From the NCBI GenBank assembly GCA_051453625.1, contig JBOZIK010000001.1, positions 190,943,191-191,007,190 of the forward strand: a DNA stretch of 64,000 bases, written 5' to 3'. The notes below the pieces were generated by a model. The model saw only the letters and a list, made by a program, of their open reading frames with translations. It had not been told where the DNA came from and searched no databases. Shown here piece after piece: positions 60,571 through 64,000 of the stretch. This DNA comes from Welwitschia mirabilis. Lineage: Eukaryota; Gnetophyta; Gnetopsida; Welwitschiales. Each line of letters starts with the position of its first letter. The first letter of the stretch is position 1. Position numbers and translations under genes: made by a program.

Positions 60571-61000
60571 TGAAAAATCCATAAGGAATATTTTAAATGA
60601 GAGATCTTGGTTCAATTTATAGGTAAGTTAATATATAATGAAGTTGAACTTAGCTAAAAGGGATGTAGATAAGAAAAGAGAATAATACAATAAGGAAAGA
60701 ATCCTTAATTGGAAACCACTTAAACTAAACTAAGAAATAAAATGATACATTTTTTAGATAAAATTATAAAGAATACAAGGTGCACAGATAGTACCCTAAT
60801 GCATTTGCTTAATATGGTTTTACTTACTAAACTAAATCAAATCTTATCTCGATGATTAAGATGACATCACATATGATAATGATATTAATTAAGATAAAAC
60901 AAGATGAAATATTAAGGTTAAATAATATTATTCTATTCTAAGTGATAAAGATCATGGTGCATAGCTTATTTTACCTTAGTAATAAGGTGTACATGTAATT
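60571..61000 (-). repeat. 5' LTR of the minus-strand Copia element
   Basis: Aligns with 52225-52640. Left edge TGAAAAATCC two bases from the primer-like site. The right edge is estimated only. Confidence 0.65.
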
Positions 61001-62318
61001 AAAAGTCAATAGGAGAAAAAAAGACAAAGGATACTTTAATTAATTTCACTTTAGAAAATAATCTAGATATTCCATTGGGGTTTTTATTTCAAAATAACTA
61101 TAAAATATTATAGCTACTCTCTTAAGATGAAAATCTTTGTTCGCAAGAAAGATATGAGCATCATCTATAATCATTTTTCTTTGGGATTCCTATTTTAAAC
61201 AAAAGAAATAAATTCAATTTTCTTATAAATATGTTATGATTTGAGACAAGTTCAAAGTATGCAATTTAGGGATGCAACTTTATTCAAAAATATAATCATG
61301 AAAAAAAACAACAAATGATCATAAAACATGTTTTTGGTAATAACTTATACTAATTTAGATATACATTTCATATACATTTATAATTTGGCAGAGATATATC
61401 AATTTCTATCAACTTTTCAATCAGGGTATAAGCATTAATCAAAACAAATTTTGCCTAGTCATTGGCATTATCTATAACCACATTCAAAGTTAACTTTCCT
61501 TTAAGTCAATGCTAACTTTTATTATTTGGTTAATGTTGACCGTTCACCAAAAGTCAATGCCTTGTTCTTGGCCAAAATTTTCCTACTATCGGCCAAAATT
61601 TTTTATTAACTTTTGATGAATGGTCAAAATTAATCAAATGATAAAATACAATGTTGAATTGAGGCAAACTCCACTTTGAATGTGGTTATAATAAATAATA
61701 ATGTCTAGGTAAAATGTATTTAGGTTAATGCTTGTACCCTTGTCTAAAAGACAACAGAGATTGATATATTTTAGCCAAATTATAGATGTATATGGAATAT
61801 ATATCTAAGATAGTGATCATCTACCACTAATTAATAGTAGTTAAAAGTGCATGAACGATTAATTCTCTTATGGAATTAATTTCATTAGTCATAGTTGCTT
61901 TAATTAGTAAGACCCTTATAGAAATGCCTTAATTATTATTTGCAATTATTTTTATTAAACATGCTATTTAAATATATAATCTTAATGTATAAAACAATTA
62001 TTAATGAATATATAATGATATATATTTTTATATTTAAATGTAAAAAGGCATAAACAAAAAAAAAGATATTAATGTAGGAAAGGAAGTGATCATATATTTT
62101 ATAGAGAGGTCAAATATCACTTTATTACAACAAGGATTATAAACAATAATATAGGCATTTCAATATTACAATAAAGGTAATCAAGAATAATATAGGCATG
62201 TATCATAAATAAACTAGTAATATTTACTTGCTAGAAAGAAATAATAATTCATTTTATATCACTTGATACAAATGTATACTATACATAAATAGGTGAATTA
62301 TCATAAAGACAATGTATT
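61001..62318. other. AT-rich DNA between the Copia element and the helicase relic
   Basis: Mostly unrecognised. 61440-61680 contains GGCCAAAATTTT and AAAGTCAATGC repeated in inverted form (AGTCAATGC...GCATTGACT-like around 61500-61570), perhaps part of an inverted-repeat element. I cannot define ends. Confidence 0.35.
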
Positions 62319-64000
62319 CTAGACTTCTAGGATTGCTAAATGTTGCTCTTCCTTAATCCACTTGCCCAAGTTAAAACCCTTGGATAATTTTTTACAACTT
62401 TGTTTAGAGAATGAATGTAATATCTTCATGATTCTATGTACTTCACTCAAGAAAAAGCAACAAAAGTCAATCCTAACATTTCCTTGGGACTGATGTCTAT
62501 ACATGCTTTACTAAGTGTCATACCTTGAGATTTATGAATTGTTAATGCCTATGTGAGGTTGAGAAGTAATTATTTTGCTTAATCTCTAGAGAATAAAATG
62601 ATGGAGACTATTTTTAAACTTGATTCATCAAATGGAACTCCAGTGTAAGTATTAAAGTCAACCATGACAGAGGTTAGAAGATAAGGTGGATTCTTTTTTG
62701 TTTGATAAACTATTAATTTAACAACATCCATAGACCTGTTTACTAATATAGCTTTAGGCCATATGTTCATAGTGAACATGATCCTAACTCTTTGATAGAG
62801 AAGAAGCTCTATTTCTAATTCACCATCAGCATCATCATATCTAACTAAATCTCATGTTTTGTTTGCTACACATCATGCAATGGGTGATTGCATTTAAAGA
62901 AAGAACTTTTTGATATGAGAGGAAACCATATCATTCATGGCAAATATATGAACTAGATTTTGGAAAGCATCCATTTCATTAGATGTGGAAGGAACTTTAG
63001 ACCTTGTCATTAGAAATTCATAATCATCATTTAAAGATTTACCATCTTTTATATTCATCAATACATTTTAAAACCTTTGCTGATTTGGATTATTATCCTT
63101 TTTCCTATAGACTACATCTAATAAAACAATAATATCAAATGCTCTCCATAGTATCTTCATTTCTTCACTACCATTATACAGTGGACAATCCTTTACCAGA
63201 GATAACTGAGCAAGATCACCTATTAATATGATAGACCTTCTACTAAAACTTATGTGTAAGTGAGCTAAAAATATCGCTTTAAGCCTTTTGTCAAAATTAA
63301 GTAACATCTTAGTACCTATAAAAATCATCTCATCAAAATGATGTACTTGACATTTTTTATTCCTTATTGAAGATGTAGCAATAGTACTGATAAAGCAGGT
63401 TCATAGTTATCGATCTTAATAACCAAAGATGAATGTATTATTATCCTTTTGATGTTGTATGATAGGATTCTAATTGGTGCTAAAACTATAATAATACCTG
63501 TATTGTTTGAGCACGTCTTCTTCAATTCATTTCTTATAGCATGAATAAAAAATGATTTTCCTAATCATATTGTCCCTTGGATTATCAAGCATATAGGTTG
63601 GATGTCTTCTTGCTTGAATTCTTATAGGACCAAATGAGATATGAGTATGTCGAAGCATTTATTTTATTTTAAAAATAGGTTAGATAGGCCTGTAATTTAA
63701 TTCATTTCATTTTTAATGAATAAATTACATAATGTCCTATTACTTTGAATAAAGGAAATGGCATATCTTGCAAAATCTTCCCCTTTATAGTTTGCAGACC
63801 AATTACATTATCTATTAAGATCATGTAAGCCAAGCATGTCATGTTTACTTCTTTGAAGTAGGTTTGCATTTAGTACATGTATCATTAATACTTAATAATC
63901 ATTTTCATAATGTTCCACATGTGATGGTTTCACGTATTCATGTTGATCCTCCTTGAAGATTGCATGCTTGAAATTGTCATCATGTGATGGGCTATACTAC
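62319..64000 (-). pseudogene. PIF1-like helicase relic (Helitron-type), runs off the window
   Basis: Minus strand, N- to C-terminal: CLIIQGTI-stop-LGKSFFIHAIRNEL near 63590-63535 (Walker A, normally GTAGTGKS), VLAPIRILSYNIK, IIHSS, then after one frameshift near 63335 DEMIFIGTKML (Walker B), SRRSIILIGDLAQLSLV (normally GDFGQLPPV), LDVVYRKK, MFTMNIWPKAILVNRSM near 62779, PPYLLTSVMVDFNTYTG, and TIHKSQGMTLSKACID near 62545-62500 followed by FVAFS with the invariant Arg codon now TGA. This set is the PIF1/RRM3 superfamily-1 helicase used by Helitrons and by cellular PIF1. Decay and repeat context favour a Helitron-derived copy. The N-terminal Rep part would lie beyond 64000. Confidence 0.85.

Larger units (their letters stand above)
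52225..61000 (-). mobile_element. Ty1/Copia retrotransposon, minus strand, decayed
   Basis: Paired repeats starting TGAAAAATC(C/T)ATA(A/G)GGA at 60571 (5' LTR) and 52225 (3' LTR) share GGAAAGAATCCTTAATTG, TACTAAACTAAA and AATGATATT...AGATAAAACAA in the same order. A primer-like site GCTCTAATACTA (60557-60568, image of TGGTATCAGAGC after transitions) sits beside the 5' LTR. Between them pol motifs run PR-INT-RT-RNase H on the minus strand. The 3' LTR seems split by about 2.5 kb of other DNA (52640-55120). The right end is approximate. Confidence 0.75.

Noticed and set aside
61440-61680. Possible MITE with inverted TCAATGC/GGCCAAAATTTT arms
   Set aside because: Inverted words are suggestive but I could not define ends or a target duplication.

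Overview
What it is. The window looks like plant nuclear DNA: very AT-rich, nearly intron-free of genes, and filled with old, stop-riddled LTR retrotransposons, L1-type LINEs, tRNA-derived SINEs and a PIF1/Helitron-type helicase relic. Most in-frame stops are TAG, TAA or TGA where CAG, CAA, TGG or CGA would be expected, and CpG is almost absent outside one 6.5-kb island. That is the signature of long-term methylation and C-to-T deamination. A large, slowly purged seed-plant genome such as a gymnosperm fits. The extreme AT-richness recalls Gnetales (Welwitschia has a notably GC-poor genome), but the species call is inference only. Eleven N runs interrupt the sequence, and several are flanked by duplicated edges.

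Layout. 1-7205: two related, gag-only LTR elements (family A). 7206-7906: gap and TG microsatellite. 7907-10728: a second degraded family (B), interrupted by a 12-kb, minus-strand, long-LTR element (10729-22727) with 4-5 kb LTRs, an initiator-tRNA-Met primer site, a short internal domain and a perfect 5-bp target duplication. It is LARD-like. 22733-28680: tail of family B, then a Ty3/Gypsy gag-protease relic. 28690-30360: another family-B copy. About 30780-33565: a plus-strand Ty1/Copia element truncated inside RT. 34820-38108: the only intact gene, a six-exon minus-strand Raf-like protein kinase (ATN1-like). 38109-41300: its CpG-retaining upstream region with SINE copies and ACGT-core motifs. 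42460-46000: an L1 LINE. 47390-47600: a second LINE fragment. 48817-48877: AC microsatellite. About 51035-51283: another SINE. 52225-61000: a minus-strand Ty1/Copia element with PR, INT, RT and RNase H in order. 62300-64000: a minus-strand PIF1-like helicase relic running off the window.

How it works together. Only the kinase appears functional. All six exons join in frame, with GT-AG introns, into 394 residues that carry all the catalytic motifs (the VAIK lysine, HRDLKP, DFG and APE). Everything else is a record of nested insertion followed by decay. The most unusual structures lie in the long-LTR element: repeated LTR-edge/primer-site modules, a dimeric minisatellite, a 73-bp tandem repeat and tRNA-like promoter boxes, all inside the LTR.
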